From positions 50,442 through 102,156 of the forward strand of contig NZ_VOGW01000191.1 of the NCBI RefSeq assembly GCF_007896895.1: DNA of 51,715 nt, given 5' to 3'. Every line of letters starts with the position of its first letter. Position 1 is the first letter of the stretch. Source of the stretch: Streptomyces misionensis. GTDB taxonomy: Bacteria > Actinomycetota > Actinomycetes > Streptomycetales > Streptomycetaceae. The notes below the pieces were generated by a model. That model had not been told where the DNA came from and searched no databases. It worked only from the letters and a program-made list of their open reading frames with translations. Shown piece by piece: positions 41,658 through 48,945 of this stretch. Position numbers and translations under genes: made by a program.

Positions 41658-42515
41658 ATGCCCGTCACGCCCACGCCCCTCCTCGACACCTCCCGCTCGT
41701 CGGCCGGTCCCGTGGACATCCGCCTCGTCGTCACCGACATGGACGGAACCCTGCTGGACGACGCCAAGCGGATACCGGACGGCCTGTGGCCGATGCTCGT
41801 CGAACTGCGCCGGCGCGGGGTGCTGTTCAGCCCGGCGAGCGGGCGCCAGTACGCCACGCTCGCGCGGCAGTTCGAGGACGTCGCCGAGGGCATGGTGTTC
41901 ATCGCGGAGAACGGCGCCTATGTCGTGCGCGACGGCGCCGAACTGAGCTCCGACCCGCTCGACCGCTCCGTCGCGGCCGGGGTCGCCCGGGCGGTCCGGC
42001 GCCTGGCCGCGGACGGCGGGGACGCGGGCGCCGTCGTCTGCGGCAAGCGGGCGGCGTACGTGGAGCGGACCGACGAGGCGTTCCTGGCGGAGGTGCGCCG
42101 CTACTACGTCGAGCACCGCGTCGTCGACGACGTCACCGCGGTGGACGACGACTTCGTCAAGGTCGCCGTCTTCGACTTCGGCTCCGCCGAACGCTCCACC
42201 GCCCCCGCGCTCGCCCCCTTCGCCGCCACCCACCAGGTGGTCGTCTCCGGCGAGCACTGGGTGGACGTCATGAACCCGACCGCGAACAAGGGCACCGCCC
42301 TGCGCGGTCTCCAGCGCGCCCTCGGCGTCAGCCCCGCCCAGACCATGGTCTTCGGCGACTACCTCAACGACCTGGAGATGCTCGACGCCGCCGACTGGTC
42401 CTTCGCCATGGCCAACGCCCACCCGGAGGTCATCCGCCGGGCTCGCCACGTGGCGCCGTCGAACAACGACAACGGGGTGCTGCGGACGATCGCCCGGGTG
42501 CTGGGGCTGGACTGA
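41658..42515 (+). CDS. HAD-superfamily phosphatase, Cof type (IIB)
   Basis: This 285-residue sugar-phosphatase-like enzyme is cytoplasmic. HAD motif 1 is VVTDMDGTLLDD and motif 2 SPASGR. The lysine is in TANKGTAL, and motif 4 is FGDYLNDLEML. The large C2-type cap between motifs 2 and 3 is present. The ATG at 41658 has GGAAG at good spacing; the GTG at 41625, with GAGGGA upstream, is an equally possible start adding 11 residues. It is divergent from the methyltransferase gene and convergent with the HhH gene. Confidence 0.9.
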   Translation: MPVTPTPLLDTSRSSAGPVDIRLVVTDMDGTLLDDAKRIPDGLWPMLVELRRRGVLFSPASGRQYATLARQFEDVAEGMVFIAENGAYVVRDGAELSSDPLDRSVAAGVARAVRRLAADGGDAGAVVCGKRAAYVERTDEAFLAEVRRYYVEHRVVDDVTAVDDDFVKVAVFDFGSAERSTAPALAPFAATHQVVVSGEHWVDVMNPTANKGTALRGLQRALGVSPAQTMVFGDYLNDLEMLDAADWSFAMANAHPEVIRRARHVAPSNNDNGVLRTIARVLGLD

Positions 42516-42566
42516 ACGGGCTCGCGCCTCGTCGCGCGGCCGCACGCGGGCGGCGGCGCGGCGGGG

Positions 42567-43214
42567 TCAGGAGGCTCGTCGCAGGCAGTCCTCCGCCACG
42601 CCCTTGTCGAGTGCCGCCCGCACCAACGCGGCGGCCAGGACGGCGGGTTCGGTGTCCTTCGCGAGTTCCGTGAGCTTGGCGGGGTCCTTCGGCAGGCCGA
42701 GGCGTTCGGCGCCGGAGAGGGCCTTGCCGTCCAGGTAGGGGCCCAGCTCCGGCCAGACGCGCTGGGCCTCGCGCAGGAAGATGTCGGCGCCGGCCGGGCC
42801 GATGCCGGGCTCCTCCTGGAGCAGCCGCTTCAGCTCCCCGGTGTCGCCGTGCGCCTCCTCGTGCAGCCGGCGCAGATCGCCGCCCCAGCGCTCGTCCAGC
42901 AGCTCGGCGCCGTCCCCGAGCTGGGTCGCCGTGCGCTCGTCGTAGCGCCGGTAGCCGCCCCGGCCCAGCGCGTCCACCCGCTGCTGCCAGTCCGCGGCGG
43001 CCATCCGGCGCGGACTGTCCAGCCGGTCCTCGTGCAGGGCGCGGGCGGCGGCCACCGCCACCGAGGCCCGGATGCGGGCGCTGAGCAGGAGCGACAGCAC
43101 CAGCAGCCGGTACAGCGGCTGCGGGGTGTCCGCGAGCCGGATGCCCGCCTCCTCGGCGTACGTCCGCCCGTACGCGGACACCAGCTCCCGCACCACCCGC
43201 TCGTCGCGGTTCAC
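42567..43214 (-). CDS. Helix-hairpin-helix, endonuclease III-like protein
   Basis: This 215-residue helical protein carries one HhH motif (EEPGIGPAGADIFLREAQ, near 137-154) and resembles small endonuclease III-like proteins of Streptomyces. The lysine expected just after the glycine turn of active HhH-GPD glycosylases is replaced (GPAGA), and no iron-sulphur cysteine cluster exists. It may therefore bind DNA without glycosylase/lyase activity. The GTG at 43214 overlaps the DUF3140 stop by four bases (GTGA). The stress-gene context (DUF3140, Dps) suggests DNA protection. Confidence 0.7.
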   Translation of the reverse strand: MNRDERVVRELVSAYGRTYAEEAGIRLADTPQPLYRLLVLSLLLSARIRASVAVAAARALHEDRLDSPRRMAAADWQQRVDALGRGGYRRYDERTATQLGDGAELLDERWGGDLRRLHEEAHGDTGELKRLLQEEPGIGPAGADIFLREAQRVWPELGPYLDGKALSGAERLGLPKDPAKLTELAKDTEPAVLAAALVRAALDKGVAEDCLRRAS

Positions 43215-43561
43215 GGCCCCGGCTTGAGCGGATCGTGGCCCAGTGTCATCAGCCGGTGCCTGCGGCGGGTGTCCTCGGGCGCCCGCTCGGGCTCCGGCTC
43301 GTCCTCCATGTCCACCAGGTCACCGACGGTGTCGACGACCTCGTACATCACGCGGACGTCGTCGTCGGTGAGGTCGGTGCGGCGCTTCTGGAGGATCGCG
43401 AGCACATGCCGCCCGGTCGCGGTGCCGGCCTCGTCGGGCAGCGGCTCCGCCGCCTCCTCGGCGTCCCGGACCCTGAGCCAGGCCGCGAGCTCCGCCGAGG
43501 TCATGTTGACCGCGCGGTGGAAGTCCTCCCACAGCGCCTCGGTCTCCAGGGAATCGGCCAT
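43211..43561 (-). CDS. DUF3140 family protein
   Basis: The 116-residue protein matches the DUF3140 pattern: LWEDFHRAVNMTSAELAAWL at the start, ATGRHVLAILQKRRTDLTDDD in the middle, and a charged C-terminus ending RRHRLMTLGHDPLKPGP. The function is unknown. Members often sit near general-stress genes. The ATG at 43561 has AAGGGGAG upstream. It is translationally coupled to the following HhH gene and lies 42 bases after dps. Confidence 0.85.
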   Translation of the reverse strand: MADSLETEALWEDFHRAVNMTSAELAAWLRVRDAEEAAEPLPDEAGTATGRHVLAILQKRRTDLTDDDVRVMYEVVDTVGDLVDMEDEPEPERAPEDTRRRHRLMTLGHDPLKPGP

Positions 43562-43603
43562 GGGGCTCCCCTTTCGTACGAGAACTGCCGGTGGTGGGAT
43601 CCG

Positions 43604-44080
43604 TCAGCGCGGGTGGTTCTCCGCCTCGAACATCCAGCGCTCCTTCTCCAGGTCGGCGGTGATCGAGATCAGCAGGTCCTGGGTCACCGGGTCCGCCTCG
43701 TCGGTCGCCGTGATCCGCTCGCGCAGCCGGACGATGGCCGCCTCCAGCGCCGAGACCATCAGCTCGACCACCTCGGTGTCGCGCAGCCAGCCCTCCTTCG
43801 TGCCGGGCAGCGCGAAGGCGGCCGCGATCGTCTCGGGCCGGCCGTCCGGCGGCACGCCCAGCGCGGCGGCCCGCTCGGCGACCGTGTCGGAGTGGGTACG
43901 GGCCGTCGCGACGACCTCGTCCAGCTGGAGGTGGATCGAGCGGAACCGGGGACCGACGATGTTCCAGTGCGCCTGCTTCCCGATCAGCGACAGGCCCAGC
44001 AGATCGACCAGGGTGTCCTGGAGTGCGGGCCCGGTGATCCCGAGCGCCTTCTCGGACAGCGTGCTCTTCACCACGGTCAT
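43604..44080 (-). CDS. Dps family DNA-binding ferritin-like protein
   Basis: This 158-residue mini-ferritin oxidises and stores iron and protects DNA in stress. The intersubunit ferroxidase residues are visible: the KQAHWNIVG histidine, then FRSIHLQLDEVV with its H, D and E. The four-helix length is typical, with no long DNA-binding tail. The ATG at 44080 has AAGGGGA upstream; an ATG at 44101 lacks a site. Upstream (44107-44134) an 8-bp inverted repeat with a 12-bp gap lies next to a sequence resembling the stress sigma-B pattern GNNT-N15-GGGTAY (one mismatch). Confidence 0.9.
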   Translation of the reverse strand: MTVVKSTLSEKALGITGPALQDTLVDLLGLSLIGKQAHWNIVGPRFRSIHLQLDEVVATARTHSDTVAERAAALGVPPDGRPETIAAAFALPGTKEGWLRDTEVVELMVSALEAAIVRLRERITATDEADPVTQDLLISITADLEKERWMFEAENHPR

Positions 44081-44106
44081 GGTGCCTGCGTCCCCTTTCA
44101 TCAGTG

Positions 44107-44134
44107 TCGTACGGCTTTCGACTCCTCCGTACGA
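44107..44134 (-). promoter_or_regulatory. Inverted repeat upstream of dps
   Basis: TCGTACGG (44107-44114) and CCGTACGA (44127-44134) form a perfect 8-bp inverted repeat with a 12-bp spacer, 27-54 bases before the dps start. It could be an operator, or a weak hairpin after the upstream lipase gene. Confidence 0.4.
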
Positions 44135-44185
44135 TCTCGTCCGAAAGGGCGGGTGCCCAGCGTCGGGGCGCGCAAACGGCCCAGC

Positions 44186-44995
44186 TCAGCGGGGCAGTAC
44201 CCGGTCCAGGAAGCGGAGGGTCTCGGCGAAGGCCTCGTCCTTCACCGTCTCGTGGAAGACCTCGTGCCGCGCGCCGGGGAAGATCCGCTCGGTCAGGTCG
44301 CCGCCGCTGAGCCGCTCGACGCCGGTGCGGCTGCCGGGCAGCGGCACCAGCCGGTCGTCGTCCCCGTGCAGCCACAGCAGTGGCAGCCCGCCGACGTCAC
44401 CGCCCTCGGCGACGGCGTCCAGGGTCCGGACGAACGCCTGGAGGGTGGGCCGCTTCATCGGGCCGTGCCACACCAGGGGATCGGCGGCGTACGCGGCGCC
44501 CACCGCCGGGTCGCGGGAGAGCGCGGACGGGCTGACCGGGGTGTCCGGGATCTCGGGCAGCGCCAGCAGGCGGCCGGGCAGCTCCCAGGCGCCGATCACC
44601 GGGCCGGACAGGATCAGCGCGCGCAGTCCGGCGCGGTACCGCTGGGCGTAGCGGGCCGCGATCAGGCCGCCCATGGAGTGGCCGACCAGGACCAGCGGCA
44701 GCCCCGGGTGGGCGGCCCCGGCCAGCTCGGCCACCGCGTGCAGATCGGTGACCACGTCCTCGAAGTCCTCGATCAGCACCCGCTCGCCGGCCGACCGGCC
44801 GTGTCCCATGTGGTCGGGCGCGTACACGGCGGCCCCGTGCCCGGTGAGCACCGCGGCGAGCGCGTCGTAGCGGCCCGCGTGCTCGCCGTAGCCGTGCGCC
44901 AGCAGGGCGAGGAAGCGCGGTGCGGGGTGGGGCCACTCGCGGACGGCCAGCTCCCCACGGGTGCCGTCGAGGGTGTGCGCGCGAACGTGGGGCAT
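44186..44995 (-). CDS. Alpha/beta hydrolase, monoacylglycerol lipase-like
   Basis: This 269-residue serine hydrolase is of the lysophospholipase/monoacylglycerol lipase type. It has LLAHGYGEHAGRY (oxyanion loop), the nucleophile elbow GHSMGG, the aspartate in HGDDDRLVPLPGS and the histidine in GARHEVFHE. There is no signal peptide, so it is probably cytoplasmic. The ATG at 44995 has an excellent AGGAGGAGAG. It is divergent from the thiolase gene, and a TetR-type palindrome lies between them, so both may be under one fatty-acid-responsive regulator. Confidence 0.9.
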   Translation of the reverse strand: MPHVRAHTLDGTRGELAVREWPHPAPRFLALLAHGYGEHAGRYDALAAVLTGHGAAVYAPDHMGHGRSAGERVLIEDFEDVVTDLHAVAELAGAAHPGLPLVLVGHSMGGLIAARYAQRYRAGLRALILSGPVIGAWELPGRLLALPEIPDTPVSPSALSRDPAVGAAYAADPLVWHGPMKRPTLQAFVRTLDAVAEGGDVGGLPLLWLHGDDDRLVPLPGSRTGVERLSGGDLTERIFPGARHEVFHETVKDEAFAETLRFLDRVLPR

Positions 44996-45066
44996 CTCTC
45001 CTCCTGCTGCCTCGGTGCGTCTGCGGAGGATCTTCCCAGGGGGCCGCCCGGGGGTCTATAGTCCAA

Positions 45067-45083
45067 AACTAGCAGTGCTAATT
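45067..45083. promoter_or_regulatory. TetR-type palindromic operator between lipase and thiolase genes
   Basis: The 17-bp sequence AACTAGCAGTGCTAATT is a near-perfect palindrome around the core TAGCA-G-TGCTA. TATAGT (45057-45062) directly beside it is a good -10. This AT-rich patch stands out strongly from its GC-rich surroundings. Confidence 0.65.
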
Positions 45084-45137
45084 AAGTGTTGTCCGGTCCG
45101 TGCTGATCCACAGCGTCGTAGGTCAGGAGTCGAACCC

Positions 45138-46325
45138 GTGCGTCCCGTCCACTTCGCGGCCGCCCGCCGCACCCCCATCGGCAAGCTGCGCGGCGCCCTG
45201 TCGTCCGTGCGGCCCGACGACCTCGCCGCGACCGTCATCCGCCATCTGGTCGCCGAGGTGCCCGCGCTCGATCCCGCCCGCATCGACGACGTCTACTGGG
45301 GCGCGGCCAACCAGGCGGGCGAGGACAACCGCAACGTCGCCCGGATGGCCGTCCTGCTCGCCGGGCTGCCCGAGTCCGTGCCCGGCGCCACCGTCAACCG
45401 GCTGTGCGCCTCCGGCCTGGAAGCCGTCACCGCCGCCGCCCGCACCATCGCCGCGGGCGAGGCCGACATCGTGATCGCCGGCGGCTCCGAGTCGATGAGC
45501 CGCGCCCCCTTCGTGCTGCCCCGCCCCGACGAGGCCCTGCCACAGCGCATCGAGACCTACGACACCCGGCTCGGCTGGCGCCTGGTCAACCCCGCCATGA
45601 AGGAGCTGCACGGACTGCTCGCCATGGGCGAGACCGCCGAGGAGGTCGCCGAACGTCACGGCATCTCCCGGGCCCGGCAGGACGAGTTCGCGCTGCGCAG
45701 CCATCAACTCGCCGCCGCCGCACGCAAGAACGGCCACTTCGACCGCGAACTCCTGCCCGTCGAACGGCCCGACGGCGTCGTGGTCGAGCAGGACGAGTGC
45801 GTCCGCGAGGACACCTCGCTGGAGAAGCTGTCCCGTCTCAAGCCGGTCTTCCGCGCCGGCGGCACGGTCACCGCGGGCAACGCCTCCCCGATGAACGACG
45901 GCGCCGCCGGTCTGCTGCTGGTCAGCGAGGAGGCGCTTTCGGAGCTGGGCCTGGAGTCCCTCGGCCGCTACGTCGCCGGCGCCTCCGCGGGCGTCCAACC
46001 CGATGTGATGGGCCTCGGCCCGGTCCCCGCCACCCGCAAGGCCCTGACCCGGGCCGGCTGGGCGACCGGCGACCTCCAGGAGGCCGAGTTCAACGAGGCG
46101 TTCGCCGCCCAGGCCCTCGCCTGCGTCGACCAGCTCGGCATCGACCCCGGCCTGGTCAACCCCACCGGCGGCGCCATCGCCCTCGGCCACCCCCTCGGCT
46201 GCTCGGGCGCCCGCATCCTGACCACCCTGCTGCACCGCATGCGCCGCACCGGCGCCCGGCGCGGGCTCGCCACCATGTGCGTGGGCGTGGGGCAGGGCAC
46301 CGCGATGCTGGTCGAGCGGGACTAG
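45138..46325 (+). CDS. Acetyl-CoA C-acyltransferase (thiolase)
   Basis: This enzyme either cleaves 3-ketoacyl-CoA in beta-oxidation or condenses acyl-CoAs. It has 395 residues. The nucleophile is C90 (NRLCASGLEA), and the other active-site motifs NEAFAAQ, GHPLGCSGARI and CVGVGQG are intact. The numbering and GGSESMSRAPFV motif fit the degradative PcaF/FadA-like group. The GTG at 45138 has AGGAG nine bases upstream. Upstream is the TetR-type operator; downstream is a hairpin, then an acyl-CoA ligase gene. Confidence 0.94.
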   Translation: MRPVHFAAARRTPIGKLRGALSSVRPDDLAATVIRHLVAEVPALDPARIDDVYWGAANQAGEDNRNVARMAVLLAGLPESVPGATVNRLCASGLEAVTAAARTIAAGEADIVIAGGSESMSRAPFVLPRPDEALPQRIETYDTRLGWRLVNPAMKELHGLLAMGETAEEVAERHGISRARQDEFALRSHQLAAAARKNGHFDRELLPVERPDGVVVEQDECVREDTSLEKLSRLKPVFRAGGTVTAGNASPMNDGAAGLLLVSEEALSELGLESLGRYVAGASAGVQPDVMGLGPVPATRKALTRAGWATGDLQEAEFNEAFAAQALACVDQLGIDPGLVNPTGGAIALGHPLGCSGARILTTLLHRMRRTGARRGLATMCVGVGQGTAMLVERD

Positions 46326-46326
46326 C

Positions 46327-46384
46327 GCTGCGACCGGAAAGGTCCACCGGCTCGCGACGCCCGGCAGACCTTTTCGGCCACTGC
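46327..46384 (+). terminator. Hairpin after the thiolase gene (contains inverted-repeat arm A)
   Basis: Right after the thiolase stop, ACCGGAAAGGT (46333-46343) pairs with ACCTTTTCGGC (46368-46378), with weaker pairing outward. Its 5' arm and loop (46327-46356) are 29/30 identical, in reverse complement, to 48834-48863. Confidence 0.75.
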
Positions 46385-46464
46385 ACCAGCAAGCCACGCT
46401 TCCCGTCAAGGGATCGGTACCACCGTCGGCCCCCGGGCCGCAGCAAGGAACGGAGCAGCACCCC

Positions 46465-47973
46465 ATGGCAACCCTGTCCGTCGCCGCCATCCTGGCCGAG
46501 AACGCCAGGCGCCGCCCCGCCAAGACCGCCCTCGTGGAAGGGGAGAGGCGGCTGAGTTTCGGCGCGGCCTGGCGGACGGCGCTGGCCCAGGCGGGTGCGC
46601 TCACCGGCCTCGGCATACGGCCGGGCGACCGGGTCGCCCTCATGGCCCCCAACACCGCGGAGTTCCCGCTCGCCTACTACGCGATCGCCGCGGCCGGCGG
46701 TGTCGTCGTCCCGGTGCACCTGCTGCTGTCGGCCGGCGAGGTCGAGCACGTGCTGAGGGACAGCGGGGCCTCCCTGCTCCTCGTCCACCCGGCGCAGGCC
46801 GGGACCGGACGCGCCGCCGCCGACGCCGTCGGCGTCCAGGTGGTCACCCTGGGCGACGAGTTCGACCGGCTCGCCACCGACGCCGAACCGCTGACCTCGT
46901 ACGTCACCCGGGCCGCCGACGACCCGGCCGTGATCCTCTACACCAGCGGCACCACCGGCGTTCCCAAGGGCGCCGTGCTCAGCCACTTCAACCTGGTGAT
47001 GAACGCGACCGTGTGCGCCTTCGACGCCAACGACATCCGCCCCGACGACATCGCCCTCGGCGCGCTGCCCCTGTTCCACGCCTTCGGCCAGACCGTCTCG
47101 CTCAACTCCACCTGGCGGGCGGGCGCCACGCTCGTGCTGCTGCCCCGCTTCGACGCGGCCCGCGCCATCGAGCTGATGGTGAAGGAGGACGTCAACACCT
47201 TCCACGGCGTGCCCACCATGTTCGTCGCGCTCGCGGGCGCCGCGGCCGACACCGACGTGCTGCCCGCACTGCGGGTGTGCATCTCCGGCGGGGCCTCGCT
47301 GCCCGTCGCCGTCCTGGAGCGGTTCGAGGCCGCGTTCGGCGCGCGGATCTACGAGGGGTACGGGCTGTCGGAGACCTCGCCGACCGCCACCGTCAACCAG
47401 CCGGTGTTCGGCACCAAGGTCGGCACCATCGGCCACCCGCTGTGGGGCGTCGACGCGGAGATCGCGCGCGCCGAGGTGGAGGGCCGGATCGAACTGCTGC
47501 CGCCCGGCGAGCTGGGCGAGGTCGTCATCCGCGGCCACAACGTCTTCTCCGGCTACCTCGGCCGCCCGGAGGCCACCGAAGAGGCCCTGGTCGACGGCTG
47601 GTTCCGCACCGGCGACCTCGGCACCAAGGACGAGCAGGGCTTCCTCAGGATCGTCGACCGCAAGAAGGACGTCATCATCCGCGGCGGCTACAACGTCTAT
47701 CCGCGCGAGGTGGAGGAGGTCCTGGTGCGCCACCCCGGCGTCGCCCAGGTCGCCGTCATCGGCCTGCCCGACGAACTGCACGGCGAGGAGGTCTGCGCGG
47801 TCGTCGTCCCGGCACCGGGCAGCGCCCCCGACGCCGCCGCCCTCACCGAGTGGTCCAAGGAACACCTCGGCCGCCACAAGTACCCGCGGCGCGTGGAGTT
47901 CACCGACGAACTGCCGCTCGGCCCGAGCATGAAGGTCCTCAAGCGGGAACTGCGGACGCGCTTCACGGGCTGA
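46465..47973 (+). CDS. Long-chain acyl-CoA ligase (AMP-dependent synthetase)
   Basis: This activates fatty acids or related carboxylic acids to CoA thioesters via acyl-AMP. It has 502 residues. The AMP-binding motif LYTSGTTGVPKG is near 161-172. YGLSETSP, GWFRTGDLG, and the hinge DRKKDVIIRGGYNVYPREVEEVL follow, with the catalytic lysine in GPSMKVLKREL at the end. The ATG at 46465 has a GGAG about 14 bases upstream. It and the thiolase fit one fatty-acid catabolic function, but a hairpin lies between them, so separate transcripts are likely. Confidence 0.93.
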   Translation: MATLSVAAILAENARRRPAKTALVEGERRLSFGAAWRTALAQAGALTGLGIRPGDRVALMAPNTAEFPLAYYAIAAAGGVVVPVHLLLSAGEVEHVLRDSGASLLLVHPAQAGTGRAAADAVGVQVVTLGDEFDRLATDAEPLTSYVTRAADDPAVILYTSGTTGVPKGAVLSHFNLVMNATVCAFDANDIRPDDIALGALPLFHAFGQTVSLNSTWRAGATLVLLPRFDAARAIELMVKEDVNTFHGVPTMFVALAGAAADTDVLPALRVCISGGASLPVAVLERFEAAFGARIYEGYGLSETSPTATVNQPVFGTKVGTIGHPLWGVDAEIARAEVEGRIELLPPGELGEVVIRGHNVFSGYLGRPEATEEALVDGWFRTGDLGTKDEQGFLRIVDRKKDVIIRGGYNVYPREVEEVLVRHPGVAQVAVIGLPDELHGEEVCAVVVPAPGSAPDAAALTEWSKEHLGRHKYPRRVEFTDELPLGPSMKVLKRELRTRFTG

Positions 47974-48021
47974 CGACCGGCCCCCGCCGGAATTCGCCGA
48001 CGCGGGACCGATGCATGCGCC

Positions 48022-48027
48022 TAGCAT
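48022..48027 (+). promoter_or_regulatory. Candidate -10 element of the TSUP gene
   Basis: TAGCAT ends ten bases before the ATG at 48038, and no ribosome binding site lies between them, so the transcript would have a leader of only a few bases. No -35 is evident. Confidence 0.4.
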
Positions 48028-48037
48028 CGGTCTCCGC

Positions 48038-48817
48038 ATGAACATGATGACGCTCTGGCACCTGTCCGGCTGGGAGTTCGCCGCCCTGGCCCTCGCCGCC
48101 CTGCTCGTCGGCTTCTCCAAGACCGCGGTCAGCGGGGCCAACACGGTCAGCCTCGCCGTCTTCGCCGCGATCCTGCCGGCCCGCGCCTCCACCGGCATCC
48201 TGCTGCCGGTCCTGATCGCCGGCGATGTGCTCGCCGTCCTCACCTACCGGCGCCACGCCCACTGGCCCACCCTGGGGCGGCTGTTCCCGGCCGTCGCGGT
48301 CGGCGTGGTGGTCGGCACGCTGTTCCTGCTGTGGGCGGGCGACGGGATCGTACGGACCTCGATCGGCGCGATCCTGCTGCTGATGGCCGGGGTCACGCTG
48401 TGGCGACGGCGCGGGGCGGACGGCGGGGCGGGGCAGGCGCCGGACGCGGTGACGACCCGCTCCGGCCGGCTCAAGGCCCGCTCCTACGGCGTGCTCGGCG
48501 GGTTCACCACGATGGTCGCCAACGCGGGCGGACCCGTGATGTCGCTGTACCTCCTCTCCGCGGGCTTCCGGAAACTGGGCTTCCTCGGCACCTCGGCGTT
48601 CTTCTTCCTGATCGTGAACGTCTCCAAGGTCCCCTTCAGCGCCGGACTCGGCCTGATCGACGGCCACTCGCTGCTCCTCGACGCCGCCCTCGTGCCCTTC
48701 GTCGTGCCCGGCGCCCTGTTCGGCAAGTGGGCCGTCCACCGGATCGACCAACGGCTCTTCGAACAACTGGTGATCGCGGCGACGGTCGTCGGCGGCGTGC
48801 AACTGCTGGTGCGCTAG
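48038..48817 (+). CDS. TSUP family (TauE/SafE) anion transporter
   Basis: This 259-residue membrane protein has seven or eight helices. It belongs to the TauE/SafE (TSUP) family, whose members move sulfonates, sulfite or sulfur-containing acids. The two half-repeats are recognisable: ALLVGFSKTAVSGANTVSLAVFA at the start and GVLGGFTTMVANAGGPVMSLYLL in the second half. The ATG at 48038 is favoured; ATG at 48011 would add nine residues. The substrate cannot be told from sequence. The stop codon is the first part of a hairpin. Confidence 0.88.
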   Translation: MNMMTLWHLSGWEFAALALAALLVGFSKTAVSGANTVSLAVFAAILPARASTGILLPVLIAGDVLAVLTYRRHAHWPTLGRLFPAVAVGVVVGTLFLLWAGDGIVRTSIGAILLLMAGVTLWRRRGADGGAGQAPDAVTTRSGRLKARSYGVLGGFTTMVANAGGPVMSLYLLSAGFRKLGFLGTSAFFFLIVNVSKVPFSAGLGLIDGHSLLLDAALVPFVVPGALFGKWAVHRIDQRLFEQLVIAATVVGGVQLLVR

Positions 48818-48865
48818 TGCTGTGGCCGGAAGCCGCGAGCCGGTGAACCTTTCCGGTCGCAGCAC
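48817..48865 (+). terminator. Hairpin after the TSUP gene (contains inverted-repeat arm B)
   Basis: GTGCTGTGGCCGGAA (48817-48831) pairs with TTCCGGTCGCAGCAC (48851-48865). With two G-U pairs the RNA stem is a continuous 15 bp with a 19-base loop. The loop and 3' arm match, in reverse complement, the hairpin after the thiolase gene. Confidence 0.85.
48834..48863 (-). repeat. 30-bp inverted repeat, arm B
   Basis: This sequence (CGCGAGCCGGTGAACC onward to GTCGCAGC) is the reverse complement of 46327-46356 with a single mismatch. The two arms bracket the acyl-CoA ligase and TSUP genes, 2.5 kb apart. Confidence 0.85.
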
Positions 48866-48879
48866 CAGGGTCCTTCGTT

Positions 48880-48945
48880 CGACGACAGCGCGGCGAGGCC
48901 CGGTGCCGGGCCCGCGAGCCCGGGATGATCCGGACGAGAGGTCCT
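48880..48945 (+). repeat. Dispersed ~66-bp repeat, copy 2
   Basis: About 90% identical to 26026-26092, in the same orientation, with one base deleted and about six substitutions. It lies just past the TSUP hairpin and runs into the stop codon of the convergent HAD gene. Confidence 0.8.

Noticed and set aside
48880..48945. Treating the 48880 repeat as a coding remnant of the 43-residue ORF
   Set aside because: A one-base deletion and the lack of an upstream start and ribosome binding site show that the conserved part is at nucleotide level.
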